Numbered from the stretch's first letter, positions 41,695 through 50,118 are shown. The stretch is 64,000 nt of DNA from Parabacteroides sp. AD58 (GCF_023744375.2 NZ_CP146284.1:930001-994000), one strand, 5' to 3'. Made by a program: numbers and translations. The notes: generated by a model not told the origin, from the sequence alone.

Positions 41695-42691
41695 ATTCAG
41701 CACATAGCAATGATCGTATCCCTTTCCAAAGATCAACTGCTGGAAACTCTCGTTAATCCGTTCTCCTATTTCATGCGGTTGAGTGAAATCCATCGGCGTT
41801 CCTGCTACTTTTTCCTGAGGGCCGTAAGGAATGGCTGTCTCATCAGTCGGCAGATAAGCATCCGCATCAATCATCAGGATATGATCCCCAATGTAACGGT
41901 CGCCTTCGCCCGACAGATTAAAATAAGAATGATTGGTTAAATTAACAACCGTAGGTTTCGTTGTTTTTGCCTGATAAGAAATGACCATTTCGTTATCATC
42001 TGCCAGATGATAAGTAACGACAGCCGTCAATTCTCCGGGATAACCTTCTTCCCCATCAGCCGCTACATAAGTTAAACGTGCCGTCTGCGGATCGACCTGT
42101 TCCATATCCCATACCCGGAAATGAAAACCGCGCAGACCGCCATGCAGACTGTTCGGACCGTTATTGATTGCCAGCTGATCATAAACTGTTCCATCCAAAA
42201 CAAAACGGCCTTTCGCTATTCGGTTCGCATACCGGCCACAAGTCGCACCAAAGGTCGGTTCGCCCGATGACAGATAATCATCGATAGAGGCATGCCCCAG
42301 TACAACATCTACCCATTTACCTTTATTGTCAGGAACCATTAATGATACTATTTTGGCACCATAATTAGTTATGACAGCCTCAGCACCTTTTTTATTGGAG
42401 AGGACACAAATTGAAGTTTCTTTTCCATCAACTTGCTTCTTAAAAGCTTCAAAGCATAAACCAGACTTTGTTTTCTCGTTTTCCATGCGTATTAAGTTTA
42501 TAAACTGCTTGTAAAAGTAAAATTCTTCTTTCAATGTTGCACCAGAAAGAAAGATGTTATATAACATTAATTTATATTTTCTTACATAAAAAAGGAAATA
42601 TTCAGTTGAGTATTAATTGTTTTATGTACATTTTCTCAACAAATATTTTCGTATAAACATCTCTTATCTTACAGTTCATCAAAAGAGTGGT

Positions 42692-42699
42692 CAAATATA
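42692..42699 (-). promoter_or_regulatory. Possible galM promoter -7 element
   Basis: TATATTTG on the minus strand in the galM/arabinofuranosidase divergent region, giving a leader of about 200 nt for galM. The 287-bp region is otherwise AT-rich, without a gene or strong hairpin. Confidence 0.35.
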
Positions 42700-42773
42700 C
42701 GAAAATTTTTTATTGCCAATCCATTTTTTCTTTTTATCTTGGCAAATGTAAAAAATACACCTTAAAGGAATAC

Positions 42774-44729
42774 ATGAATATGAAAACAAAATTCCAAAAG
42801 TTTGCTTGCCTGTGCTGTTTGAGCGCAGGACTGAGTGTCTTGCCCGCTTTAGCCCAAGACAACAACCGGGAAATTCAGTTTGATATACAAACTGGTCAGA
42901 CATTATTCCCTATACGACCTACCATGTACGGCATTTTCTTTGAAGACATCAACTTTGGAGCTGACGGTGGATTGTATGCAGAATTGGTAAAAAACCGTTC
43001 TTTTGAGTTTCAGGAACCACTAATGGGCTGGATTCCTTTCGGGACTGTACAGATTCTTGAAAAAGATCCCTGTTTCGAGCGCAATCCTCATTACGTTCGT
43101 CTGTCTTATAACCAAGAAATCACCCAGACCGGATTGGAAAACGAAGGGTTCAAAGGCATGGGCATTAAAGGCGGAGAATCATACTTCCTTTCTGCTTATG
43201 CGCGCACCCAGTCGGCCGCTCCTATTCGCCTCCGTATTGAACTGATCAGCGAGGATAATGAGATTTTCGAGACCAAGGAAATGACCATTTCCGGGAAAGA
43301 CTGGAAAAAATATACGGTCACGCTTACACCCGAAGATACCGAAAAACGGGCTCATCTGCGCCTCACCCTGAAAGATGCCGGAACCATCGACATGGATCAT
43401 ATCTCTTTATTTCCGGAAAACACCTATAAGAAACGTGCAAACGGCTTGCGAGCCGACCTGGTTGAAGCGCTGAAAGAATTGCATCCGGGCATTTTCCGTT
43501 TCCCGGGCGGTTGCATAGTTGAAGGAACGACCCGAGAAACCCGCTACCAATGGAAAAATACAATCGGTCCGGTTGAAAACCGACCTACAAACATTAACCG
43601 CTGGTTCTATACATTCTCATATCGGAAATTCCCGGACTATTACCAGTCACTGGGACTTGGCTTCTATGAATATTTCTTGTTAAGCGAAGATATCGGAGCA
43701 GAACCGCTGCCTGTTCTCAACTGCGGACTTTCCTGCCAGTATGAAAACGACGATATGGACGAACATGCTCCTCTAAATGAATTGCAGCCTTATATCCAGG
43801 ACGCACTCGATCTGATTGAATTTGCCAACGGACCGGCGACTTCAAAATGGGGTAAAATCCGTGCGAAAATGGGACATCCCGAATCATTTAACCTGAAGTA
43901 TATTGCCATCGGTAATGAACAATGGGGTTCTATTTATGTAGAAAGACTCAAACCATTTGTGGAAGCCATCCGGGCCAAATATCCGGATATAAAGATTGTT
44001 GGCGGAGCAGGCCCGCAAGCTTCCGGAGAAGAATTTGATTATTTGTGGCCGGAAATGAAGAAACTGAAGGTTGATCTGGTGGACGAACATTATTACCGCC
44101 AGCCCGAATGGTTCCTGTCGAATGCCAAGCGATATGATTCGTATGACCGGAATGCACCGAAAGTCTTTGCCGGTGAATATGCCTGCCATACCGATACGCA
44201 AGCCAACAGTTTTCTGGCGGCTCTTTGTGAAGCTGCATTCATGACCGGACTGGAGCGCAATGCCGATGTAGTTCATTTATGTACGTATGCGCCTTTGTTT
44301 GCTCATGTTGATGCCTGGCAATGGCGCCCCGACCTGATCTGGTTTGATAATTTATCGGTTTTCAGAACACCGAATTATTATGTACAGCAGATGTATTCGC
44401 AGAACAAAGGAACGGATGTGGTAAAACTGACCCGAAATAATCAGCCGGTTGCCGGCGAAAACGACTTATACGCGACAGCGGCAATCGACAAACAGACCAA
44501 CGAATTAATCATTAAGGTAGTGAACAGCGGACTGTACAAACGCAGAATCACCTGGAATCTGGAAGGCTTTGCCGACGGCAAACGGACAGCGAAGGTACAA
44601 ACCCTGCAATCACTGGATTTAAGTGACACCCAGCTTACGCCTGTCGAATCCAGCATCGAACTGGAAGTTCCTAAAGCAAAACTGACTATCCAGCCTTGCA
44701 GTTTCACCGTCTACAGAATCCAGTTATAG
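42774..44729 (+). CDS. Secreted alpha-L-arabinofuranosidase, GH51 (large form)
   Basis: About 651 aa from the ATG at 42774; a second ATG at 42780 starts MKTKFQKFACL. The signal peptide ends near PALAQ (residue about 27). An N-terminal carbohydrate-binding-like beta-sandwich region (residues about 85-205) precedes the catalytic barrel with FPGGCIVEG, the acid/base Glu in IGNEQWG and the nucleophile Glu in VFAGEYACHT, then a C-terminal beta-sandwich. It shows only limited similarity to the first GH51, so the two probably attack different linkages. An AAAGGA sequence lies 4-9 bp before the ATG pair. Confidence 0.93.
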   Translation: MNMKTKFQKFACLCCLSAGLSVLPALAQDNNREIQFDIQTGQTLFPIRPTMYGIFFEDINFGADGGLYAELVKNRSFEFQEPLMGWIPFGTVQILEKDPCFERNPHYVRLSYNQEITQTGLENEGFKGMGIKGGESYFLSAYARTQSAAPIRLRIELISEDNEIFETKEMTISGKDWKKYTVTLTPEDTEKRAHLRLTLKDAGTIDMDHISLFPENTYKKRANGLRADLVEALKELHPGIFRFPGGCIVEGTTRETRYQWKNTIGPVENRPTNINRWFYTFSYRKFPDYYQSLGLGFYEYFLLSEDIGAEPLPVLNCGLSCQYENDDMDEHAPLNELQPYIQDALDLIEFANGPATSKWGKIRAKMGHPESFNLKYIAIGNEQWGSIYVERLKPFVEAIRAKYPDIKIVGGAGPQASGEEFDYLWPEMKKLKVDLVDEHYYRQPEWFLSNAKRYDSYDRNAPKVFAGEYACHTDTQANSFLAALCEAAFMTGLERNADVVHLCTYAPLFAHVDAWQWRPDLIWFDNLSVFRTPNYYVQQMYSQNKGTDVVKLTRNNQPVAGENDLYATAAIDKQTNELIIKVVNSGLYKRRITWNLEGFADGKRTAKVQTLQSLDLSDTQLTPVESSIELEVPKAKLTIQPCSFTVYRIQL

Positions 44730-44814
44730 CGTAAGATTGGACATTATAATATTAAACCTTGTTAAAATACAAAGAAAAACTGATCAAAGGCTATGTTACA
44801 TAACATAAAGTCTA

Positions 44815-44895
44815 TATATTTGCATCGTGTTTTTCATGGTATTAGATTTAAGGTTAACAATGAAGATTGGCTGTCCGTGAGGATAGCCTTTTTTT
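44815..44895 (+). ncRNA. Short transcription unit (small RNA or attenuator leader)
   Basis: A TATATTTG promoter element (44815-44822) is followed about 45 bp later by a strong intrinsic terminator: GGCTGTCC (44869-44876), GTGA loop, GGATAGCC (44881-44888) and seven T. The expected transcript is about 70 nt. A six-codon ORF (ATG at 44860, MKIGCP, TGA at 44878) ends in the terminator loop. It may be a free small RNA, or a leader controlling read-through into the sigma-factor operon 125 bp downstream. Confidence 0.5.
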
Positions 44896-45019
44896 ATGCC
44901 CGCAATTCAACTTCCGGCCCTGCACAAGTAATCCTAAAAAAATTTGCTTTTCCTTTGTTACAAAATTCGAGTATGTACGTTTTCCTTATGAAACAAGAAA
45001 AGATAACTGATAAAATCGG

Positions 45020-45544
45020 ATGTTGAACGACAAGAATAAAGACACACTGGTTGTCACCTTCTCGCATTTGCAAGAACGCTTCAAGCGTTTTGCCCTGCGC
45101 TTTCTTCCCAATGAAGAAGATGCTGAAGATGCCTTACAGGAAGCTTTCTGCAAACTGTGGCCTCATCATGACACGATTCATTCACCCAAAGAGGCAGAAG
45201 CGCTGATGACAACCACCGTAAAAAACGTCTGTATTGATTCCTGGCGTAAGCAACAACGGTATCAGACAGTAGAGATCGATCCGGATCGCGACGGAGGCAT
45301 AACCGACTGTCTGGATGAACAGCTGGAAAGAGATGAAACCTATGCAGCTGTCGAACGGATTATCCGGTCTAGACTTACGCCCATCCAGCAGGAAATCCTG
45401 CGCCGGAAGGAATTTGAAGAAGAAGACTATGAGCATATCGCCCACGACCTGAATATGCAGCCTGCGGCTGTCAGGGTCCAGCTGAGCAGAGCCCGTAAAA
45501 CGATTCGAGAAATATACCAAAGAATGGAGGAAAGAAGCAAATGA
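45020..45544 (+). CDS. ECF-type RNA polymerase sigma factor
   Basis: A 174-aa sigma-70 family protein. Region 2 (residues about 15-75) has FKRFALRFLPNEEDAEDALQEAF and DSWRKQQR; region 4 (about 115-168) has LTPIQQEILRRKEFEEEDYEHIA and the HTH PAAVRVQLSRARKTIRE. It directs polymerase to a small regulon, probably including this operon. Its stop overlaps the start of the next gene by 4 bp (ATGA), typical of a sigma/anti-sigma pair. Confidence 0.95.
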   Translation: MLNDKNKDTLVVTFSHLQERFKRFALRFLPNEEDAEDALQEAFCKLWPHHDTIHSPKEAEALMTTTVKNVCIDSWRKQQRYQTVEIDPDRDGGITDCLDEQLERDETYAAVERIIRSRLTPIQQEILRRKEFEEEDYEHIAHDLNMQPAAVRVQLSRARKTIREIYQRMEERSK

Positions 45545-46044
45545 GACAGCAGCATTTACAACTCCCCAAGCGGACACAAGAGGAATGGAAACATCTCGCC
45601 GAAAAATATTTTGAAGCCGAGACTTCTGATGAGGAAGAAAGACTGTTGAGACTTTTCCTGGCTACTCCGGAAGCACAAGACCCGGCTTTCGACGAACTGA
45701 AAGCCGTCATGGGTTATCTGGCCGTCGGCAAAAGACTGCATCAGCAGCAAAACAGCAGACCAATTTCCCGGCAGGTATGGAAATGGAGAAGCATCGCGGC
45801 CGTTTTCTTCTGTTGCCTGCTTTCCAGTTCGTTGTACCTGCTGAAACAAAAAGACAGCAATCAGTGCATTGCCTATATCAACGGGCAACGGTGTACGGAC
45901 AGCGAACTCGTTATGTCGCACATGAAACTGTCAATGAACCAGGTAAGCCAGGATACGGAAGACTTCAGCATCGAAAGCCAGTTAGGCAGCCTGTTTGATA
46001 CGGCCGAAGATGAACAGATGGATATTACGAACGATAATAAATAA
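45541..46044 (+). CDS. Membrane protein, probable anti-sigma factor
   Basis: A 167-aa protein with a cytoplasmic N-terminal helical region (residues about 5-75, with AEKYFEAETSDEEERLLRLFL), one membrane helix (SIAAVFFCCLLSSSLYLL, about 82-99) and a short outer domain rich in acidic residues. Its layout and 4-bp overlap with the sigma gene fit an anti-sigma factor that sequesters the sigma factor at the membrane, but no zinc-binding HxxxCxxC motif is seen. Recognition is by context and topology only. Confidence 0.75.
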   Translation: MRQQHLQLPKRTQEEWKHLAEKYFEAETSDEEERLLRLFLATPEAQDPAFDELKAVMGYLAVGKRLHQQQNSRPISRQVWKWRSIAAVFFCCLLSSSLYLLKQKDSNQCIAYINGQRCTDSELVMSHMKLSMNQVSQDTEDFSIESQLGSLFDTAEDEQMDITNDNK

Positions 46045-46048
46045 TATA

Positions 46049-46501
46049 ATGTATATGAAATATGTATGGTTACTATTATGTAGTCTGATGGTTGTCTGCG
46101 GCCAGCTTCACGCGCAGGAGAAGCTCCGCTCGGCATCGCTTTTCGACGGCCGCTACAACAACCGCGAAGGGGCAGTAGAAGTTCTGGTCAAAGGCAAGAA
46201 ACTCACGCCCTATCACCTGACTTTGTTTCGGAGCCTCACCTTGCAGGCTGCCCCAGACGAGATTGCTGAAATTTCAGGATTGGTCGAATCGGATGCCAAG
46301 CATGCAGCCGAAAAAGAAACAGGCAGCATTGGTGGAAAACTCTATTATGGTTTCTTCTGTTTCCCTGGCAACGGGAAAGAACCCAACCAGTACCTGTTTT
46401 TCCGCAACGCTTCGCTGCGTAACCCCGATTATCCGGAAGTAATCGTCATCTACATGGAAGGCGCAGCTACCCTCGAAGAATTAAAACAAATGTTTGAATA
46501 A
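46049..46501 (+). CDS. Exported hypothetical protein in the sigma-factor operon
   Basis: About 150 aa from the ATG at 46049 (an alternative ATG is at 46055). The signal peptide is roughly MKYVWLLLCSLMVVCGQLHA, then a mature domain of about 125 aa (LRSASLFDGRYNNREGAVEVLVKG) with a mix of helices and strands and the conserved-looking NQYLFFRNASLRNPDYPEV. I do not recognise a function. It starts 5 bp after the anti-sigma gene and is followed 31 bp later by a beta-barrel gene, so it is likely a periplasmic component of the stress response. Confidence 0.75.
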   Translation: MYMKYVWLLLCSLMVVCGQLHAQEKLRSASLFDGRYNNREGAVEVLVKGKKLTPYHLTLFRSLTLQAAPDEIAEISGLVESDAKHAAEKETGSIGGKLYYGFFCFPGNGKEPNQYLFFRNASLRNPDYPEVIVIYMEGAATLEELKQMFE

Positions 46502-46531
46502 ACCGATTATAAACTTAAAAAACAAGATAAA

Positions 46532-47419
46532 ATGAAAAAGTTAATGGTAGGAATCGCCCTGCTGGCTTTCACTTTGCCCGCTGGTGCCCAATATCAGGAA
46601 AACGACAGTATTGTGATCAACCGTCCGCATAAAGTGACCATTATCACAAACGACAAAGAACAGGAAATACGTGTAGAAGGAAGTGAGAACAATCCCGATT
46701 ACTCGTATGTCAAACGGATCTCTCTCAACGATGATAATTATGCCGTCACCCAGCAGAAAACCGGCAACTGGAATTTTCACATCCCGTTCAGCAAAGAAAA
46801 GAAGAACCGGAAAAACAGATACAGCTCCGACGAAGTTTTCTGCGGTGGCATTTATTTCGGATTTGTCAGCGCTACGGGAGCACCCGAAGCCATGAACGTC
46901 AATATGAGCAGCTCGTATGAAATCGGCGGAAACATTATCAATTTCGGCTTGCGTCCTTGGAAAGACGAGAACCGCTTCTCGGTAGGTTTCGGCATGCGCT
47001 GGCGCAATTACCGCATGAACGGCTACTCCCGTTTTATCAAAGACGATAACCAGCATATCAGCATCGGCTCTTATCCCGACAATGCCGACATTGATTTCTC
47101 CCGCTTAAAACTTTTCAGCCTGACGGTTCCGTTTATGTATGCCCGCGATCTGGGACGTAATTTTTCATTCAGCGTAGGACCGGAACTCTGCATCAATACC
47201 TACGGCAGCATGAAAACCCACTACAAAGATGCCGAAGGTAATGCAGTCAAACTGCTTGACAAGAACATTCATCAGCAGAAAGTCAGCGTCGATCTGCAAG
47301 CCCACCTGATTTTCCATGCCATCGGTGCTTATGTCCGTTATTCTCCCTGCCATGTCCTGAATACCGATTTCGGACCCGAATTCCAGACGTTCACCACAGG
47401 TATAAGCCTTTTCATGTAA
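46532..47419 (+). CDS. Outer-membrane beta-barrel protein
   Basis: A 295-aa protein with signal peptide (MKKLMVGIALLAFTLPAGAQ), a short periplasmic segment (about residues 21-85) and then a barrel region with strands such as GGIYFGFVSATGAP, SYEIGGNIINFGLRPW, RFSVGFGMRWRNYRMNGYS and FSFSVGPELCIN, ending in aromatic FTTGISLFM. It resembles porT/OmpW-like Bacteroidetes barrels. It is the last gene of the ECF-sigma operon and is a probable target or effector of that response. The Gly/aromatic-rich strands are the main evidence. Confidence 0.82.
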   Translation: MKKLMVGIALLAFTLPAGAQYQENDSIVINRPHKVTIITNDKEQEIRVEGSENNPDYSYVKRISLNDDNYAVTQQKTGNWNFHIPFSKEKKNRKNRYSSDEVFCGGIYFGFVSATGAPEAMNVNMSSSYEIGGNIINFGLRPWKDENRFSVGFGMRWRNYRMNGYSRFIKDDNQHISIGSYPDNADIDFSRLKLFSLTVPFMYARDLGRNFSFSVGPELCINTYGSMKTHYKDAEGNAVKLLDKNIHQQKVSVDLQAHLIFHAIGAYVRYSPCHVLNTDFGPEFQTFTTGISLFM

Positions 47420-47448
47420 ACAAACAAGGAAGAAACCACCGGATTTAT

Positions 47449-47479
47449 TTGCAGAGTACGTTAAAAACATATACCTTTG
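47449..47479 (+). promoter_or_regulatory. Promoter of the HU-like gene
   Basis: TTG (47449-47451) and TACCTTTG (47472-47479), spacing 20 bp. The predicted start (about 47483) places the 22-bp repeat array at 47493-47580 inside the 5' leader. Confidence 0.6.
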
Positions 47480-47492
47480 TTTAAACATTTTT

Positions 47493-47580
47493 ATCGTTCC
47501 ACCCAGGTGGAACGATCGTATCACGAAGGTGGAACGATCATTCCACAGGGGTGGTACGATCGTTTCACAAGGGTGAAACG
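47493..47580. repeat. Four contiguous 22-bp inverted-repeat units (family A, copy 2)
   Basis: Units at 47493-47514, 47515-47536, 47537-47558 and 47559-47580 share the ATCGTTYCAC-N4-GTGRAACG plan of the array at 30053. Unit 1 is a perfect GTTCCAC/GTGGAAC pair. Unit 4 is also perfect but as GTTTCAC/GTGAAAC, a compensated double change. Units 2 and 3 each carry arm mismatches. The right flanks of the two arrays also resemble each other (RTAAAMTTCT). It lies between the HU-like promoter and start codon. Confidence 0.9.
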
Positions 47581-47640
47581 ATAAAATTCTGGTAGGATTA
47601 ACCGATAAATACAAAAACAACCTGAACAAAAAAGAGCCGT

Positions 47641-48249
47641 ATGACCGCAATTTATGACTTTTACAAAAACCCGAAACAGAAAGATAGTACCGAAAAAACA
47701 CGCTATCACGCCCGGGTGGTTACGAACCGAACCATTACAACCGACGAACTTGCCCGCAAAATCCATGCACGCTGTACAGTAACGACAGCCGACGTAAAAG
47801 GAGTGCTCGCCTCGCTTTCCGATGTCATCGTGGAGGAACTGAAAAGCGGAAACCGTGTATATATTGACGGACTCGGGTATTTGCAGATCACCCTTTCATG
47901 CCCGGAAGTAGAAAATACCGACAAAACACGGGCGCAGTCTATTCATTTCAAATCGGTGGCCTTCCGTCCGGAAGTCAGACTCAAGGAACAGCTGAAAGAT
48001 ACGCACTTTCAACGAGCTGAAACAAAAGCACATTCGAAAGAATATACAACCGAAGAACTGGACAGCCTTCTGAAACTTTATTTTCAGACCCACGAATCAA
48101 TCAACCGGAATGAATTTGAACAACTGACCGGTTATACCCGCACGACCGCCAGCCGCCGGTTAAAAACACTCGTACAAGCCGGAAAGTTACAAAACATCGG
48201 TCTGTACCGTTTCCCAGTATATAAACCAACCGAAGGAAACTTCGAATAA
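47641..48249 (+). CDS. HU-like DNA-binding protein with C-terminal extension
   Basis: A 202-aa protein. Residues about 1-125 match the HU-HIG type found in Bacteroidetes: RYHARVVTNRTITTDELARKI, ADVKGVLASLSDVIVEELKSG and RVYIDGLGYLQITL, then a beta arm. The C-terminal part (about 145-195) adds a winged-helix-like motif (YTRTTASRRLKTLVQAGKLQ). It probably binds DNA or RNA as a chromatin or regulatory protein. The 22-bp inverted-repeat array lies in its leader, which raises the possibility of autoregulation. Confidence 0.85.
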   Translation: MTAIYDFYKNPKQKDSTEKTRYHARVVTNRTITTDELARKIHARCTVTTADVKGVLASLSDVIVEELKSGNRVYIDGLGYLQITLSCPEVENTDKTRAQSIHFKSVAFRPEVRLKEQLKDTHFQRAETKAHSKEYTTEELDSLLKLYFQTHESINRNEFEQLTGYTRTTASRRLKTLVQAGKLQNIGLYRFPVYKPTEGNFE

Positions 48250-48272
48250 TAAAATGAAAGGAACTACTAATT

Positions 48273-48464
48273 ATGGCCAAGCGAAAACTATCAAATAGTC
48301 AAATTGTATGCTTCACCCTGCTATGGGGAATTCTATGCTATATGTTATTGACTTACAGCAAAGAAATAACCAGTGAAACCATATTTGCCATTATTGCGTC
48401 AGGTATCATTGTGTTCGTCCCCATCTATAAGAACATAAGAAGTCGGAATGGTAACAAATCGTAA
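48273..48464 (+). CDS. Small two-helix membrane protein
   Basis: A 63-aa protein with hydrophobic segments at about residues 8-24 and 33-51, charged ends, and no recognised family. It starts 23 bp after the HU-like gene in the same orientation and is probably co-transcribed. The function is unknown. Confidence 0.6.
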   Translation: MAKRKLSNSQIVCFTLLWGILCYMLLTYSKEITSETIFAIIASGIIVFVPIYKNIRSRNGNKS

Positions 48465-48523
48465 CTTATAATCGATTAAAAAAGAGATTTGTTATAAATA
48501 AGATAATTTTTACGTCGATTTGT

Positions 48524-48574
48524 TTGCATTTAAAAAATAATAATATACCTTTGCAGTGTTCTCCAGTTGAGAAC
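48524..48574 (+). promoter_or_regulatory. gdhA promoter with hairpin at the transcription start
   Basis: TTG (48524-48526) and TACCTTTG (48546-48553), spacing 19 bp. A GTTCTC-CAGTT-GAGAAC hairpin (48558-48574) sits at the predicted 5' end of the mRNA and may stabilise it. The leader is about 70 nt. Confidence 0.6.
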
Positions 48575-48628
48575 ATGACAAATTAGGATAATTCACAAAG
48601 GTATTACATTTTATATTATTAAAGACAA

Positions 48629-49963
48629 ATGAAAGCAAGTGAAGTTTTAGACACACTGAAACGCAGATTCCCGAACGAACCTGAATATCATCAGGCAGTT
48701 TCAGAAGTATTAGGTACGATTGAAGAGGTATACAATGAACATCCCGAATTCGAAAAGTCCAACTTGATCGAGCGTCTTTGTATCCCCGACCGGATTTTCT
48801 CATTCCGCGTTACCTGGATGGACGATAAAGGACAAATACAGACAAACATGGGTTACCGTATCCAGCATAACAACGCGATCGGTCCGTACAAAGGTGGTAT
48901 CCGCTTCCATGCTTCCGTAAACTTGTCTATCCTGAAGTTCCTGGCATTCGAACAGACTTTCAAGAACTCACTGACGACCCTGCCGATGGGTGGTGGCAAA
49001 GGAGGTTCTGATTTCAGCCCGCGTGGTAAAAGTAATGCTGAAATCATGCGTTTCTGCCAGGCATTCGTATTGGAATTATGGCGCCACATCGGTCCGGATA
49101 CCGACGTTCCTGCCGGCGATATAGGTGTAGGCGGTCGTGAAGTAGCTTACATGTATGGTATGTATAAGAAACTGGCCCGCGAAAACACAGGTACATTCAC
49201 CGGAAAAGGGCTGGAATTCGGCGGTTCACTGATTCGCCCCGAAGCAACCGGTTATGGTAACGTATATTTCCTGCTTCAGATGCTGAAGACACGCAATATC
49301 GACATCAAAGGGAAAGTCGTAACCGTTTCTGGTTCAGGTAATGTAGCCCAATATACCGTAGAAAAGTTAATCACGCTGGGAGCGAAAGTAGTCACCATGT
49401 CTGATTCTGACGGATATATTTATGATCCGGACGGTATTGACCGCGAAAAGCTGGATTACATCATGGAACTGAAGAACCTGTACAGAGGCCGTATCCGCGA
49501 ATATGCTGAAAAATATGGCGTAAAATATGTACCGGGAGCACGCCCCTGGAACGAAAAATGCGACATCGCCATGCCGAGTGCTACCCAGAATGAGATTAAC
49601 GGCGACGACGCCCGTGCCTTATTGGCAAACGGATGTATTGCCGTATCAGAAGGAGCCAACATGCCTTCTACTCCGGAAGCTATCGAAGAATTCCTGAAGG
49701 CAAAGATTCTGTACGCTCCGGGTAAAGCAGCCAATGCCGGTGGTGTTTCTGTCTCTGGTCTGGAAATGACACAGAATGCCCAGAAGTTAAGCTGGACAAG
49801 CGAAGAAGTTGATCAGAAACTGCAGAGCATCATGCAGAACATCCATGAGCAGTGCGTAAAATATGGTACACAGCCCGATGGATATGTCAACTATGTAAAA
49901 GGTGCGAACGTGGCAGGCTTCATGAAAGTAGCCAAAGCGATGATGGCACAAGGTATTTTATAA
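48629..49963 (+). CDS. gdhA: NADP-specific glutamate dehydrogenase
   Basis: A 444-aa hexameric enzyme catalysing 2-oxoglutarate + NH3 + NADPH to glutamate. The substrate domain has GPYKGGIRFH, PMGGGKGGSDF with the catalytic Lys, and VPAGDIGVGGREV. The nucleotide domain has VSGSGNVAQYTVEKLI, and TMSDSDGYIYDPDGID fits NADP use. Length is typical of the 445-aa small GDH. It is transcribed alone, with its own promoter and a hairpin terminator at 49991. Confidence 0.97.
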   Translation: MKASEVLDTLKRRFPNEPEYHQAVSEVLGTIEEVYNEHPEFEKSNLIERLCIPDRIFSFRVTWMDDKGQIQTNMGYRIQHNNAIGPYKGGIRFHASVNLSILKFLAFEQTFKNSLTTLPMGGGKGGSDFSPRGKSNAEIMRFCQAFVLELWRHIGPDTDVPAGDIGVGGREVAYMYGMYKKLARENTGTFTGKGLEFGGSLIRPEATGYGNVYFLLQMLKTRNIDIKGKVVTVSGSGNVAQYTVEKLITLGAKVVTMSDSDGYIYDPDGIDREKLDYIMELKNLYRGRIREYAEKYGVKYVPGARPWNEKCDIAMPSATQNEINGDDARALLANGCIAVSEGANMPSTPEAIEEFLKAKILYAPGKAANAGGVSVSGLEMTQNAQKLSWTSEEVDQKLQSIMQNIHEQCVKYGTQPDGYVNYVKGANVAGFMKVAKAMMAQGIL

Positions 49964-49990
49964 GCAGAAATACGAAAATACACTATATGG

Positions 49991-50025
49991 AAGAAGCAGG
50001 CCGAAGTCATTTTGGCTTGCTTCTT
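49991..50025 (+). terminator. gdhA terminator hairpin
   Basis: AAGAAGCAGGCC (49991-50002) pairs with GGCTTGCTTCTT (50014-50025), with one G-U. The U-run after it is poor. Confidence 0.6.
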
Positions 50026-50118
50026 TCGTCTGATATACTTTTTCTCTTGTAAGAAAAAGCAGAAGTGTTTCTTTTTTCACCGATTCTTGTTACCTTAGCC
50101 GATAAATAAACAAAGCAC

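Larger units (their letters stand above)
40547..41701 (+). mobile_element. IS30-family insertion sequence, IS4351-like (1155 bp)
   Basis: The left end CTTGAGTTCAACTTATAAATGCAAC and the complement of the right end form 25-bp imperfect inverted repeats (5 mismatches). The 3-bp duplication ACA lies at 40544-40546 and 41702-41704. The total length of 1155 bp and the 326-aa transposase equal those I know for IS4351 of Bacteroides fragilis; identity must be confirmed by alignment. It is inserted in galM with the transposase opposite to galM. Confidence 0.9.
40252..42486 (-). pseudogene. galM: galM (aldose 1-epimerase), disrupted by IS element
   Basis: The 5' part (42486 to 41702) encodes about 262 residues of aldose 1-epimerase: GRYANRIAKG, NNGPNSLHGG (catalytic-site region), NLTNHSYFNLSGEG and ending GYDHCYV. 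The 3' part (40546 to 40252) continues VLNKEGNEMALASRCYSP through TTEPGIQLYTANW to the natural stop. Removing 40547-41701 and one copy of the 3-bp duplication rejoins the frame as CYVLNKEGNEM. The enzyme interconverts alpha and beta aldoses to feed galK. It is split here and almost certainly inactive. The ATG at 42486 is chosen because the upstream frame is not conserved-looking. Confidence 0.92.

Noticed and set aside
44793..45026. A 77-codon frame before the sigma-factor gene
   Set aside because: It crosses the strong terminator at 44869-44895 and overlaps the sigma start; its product looks random.
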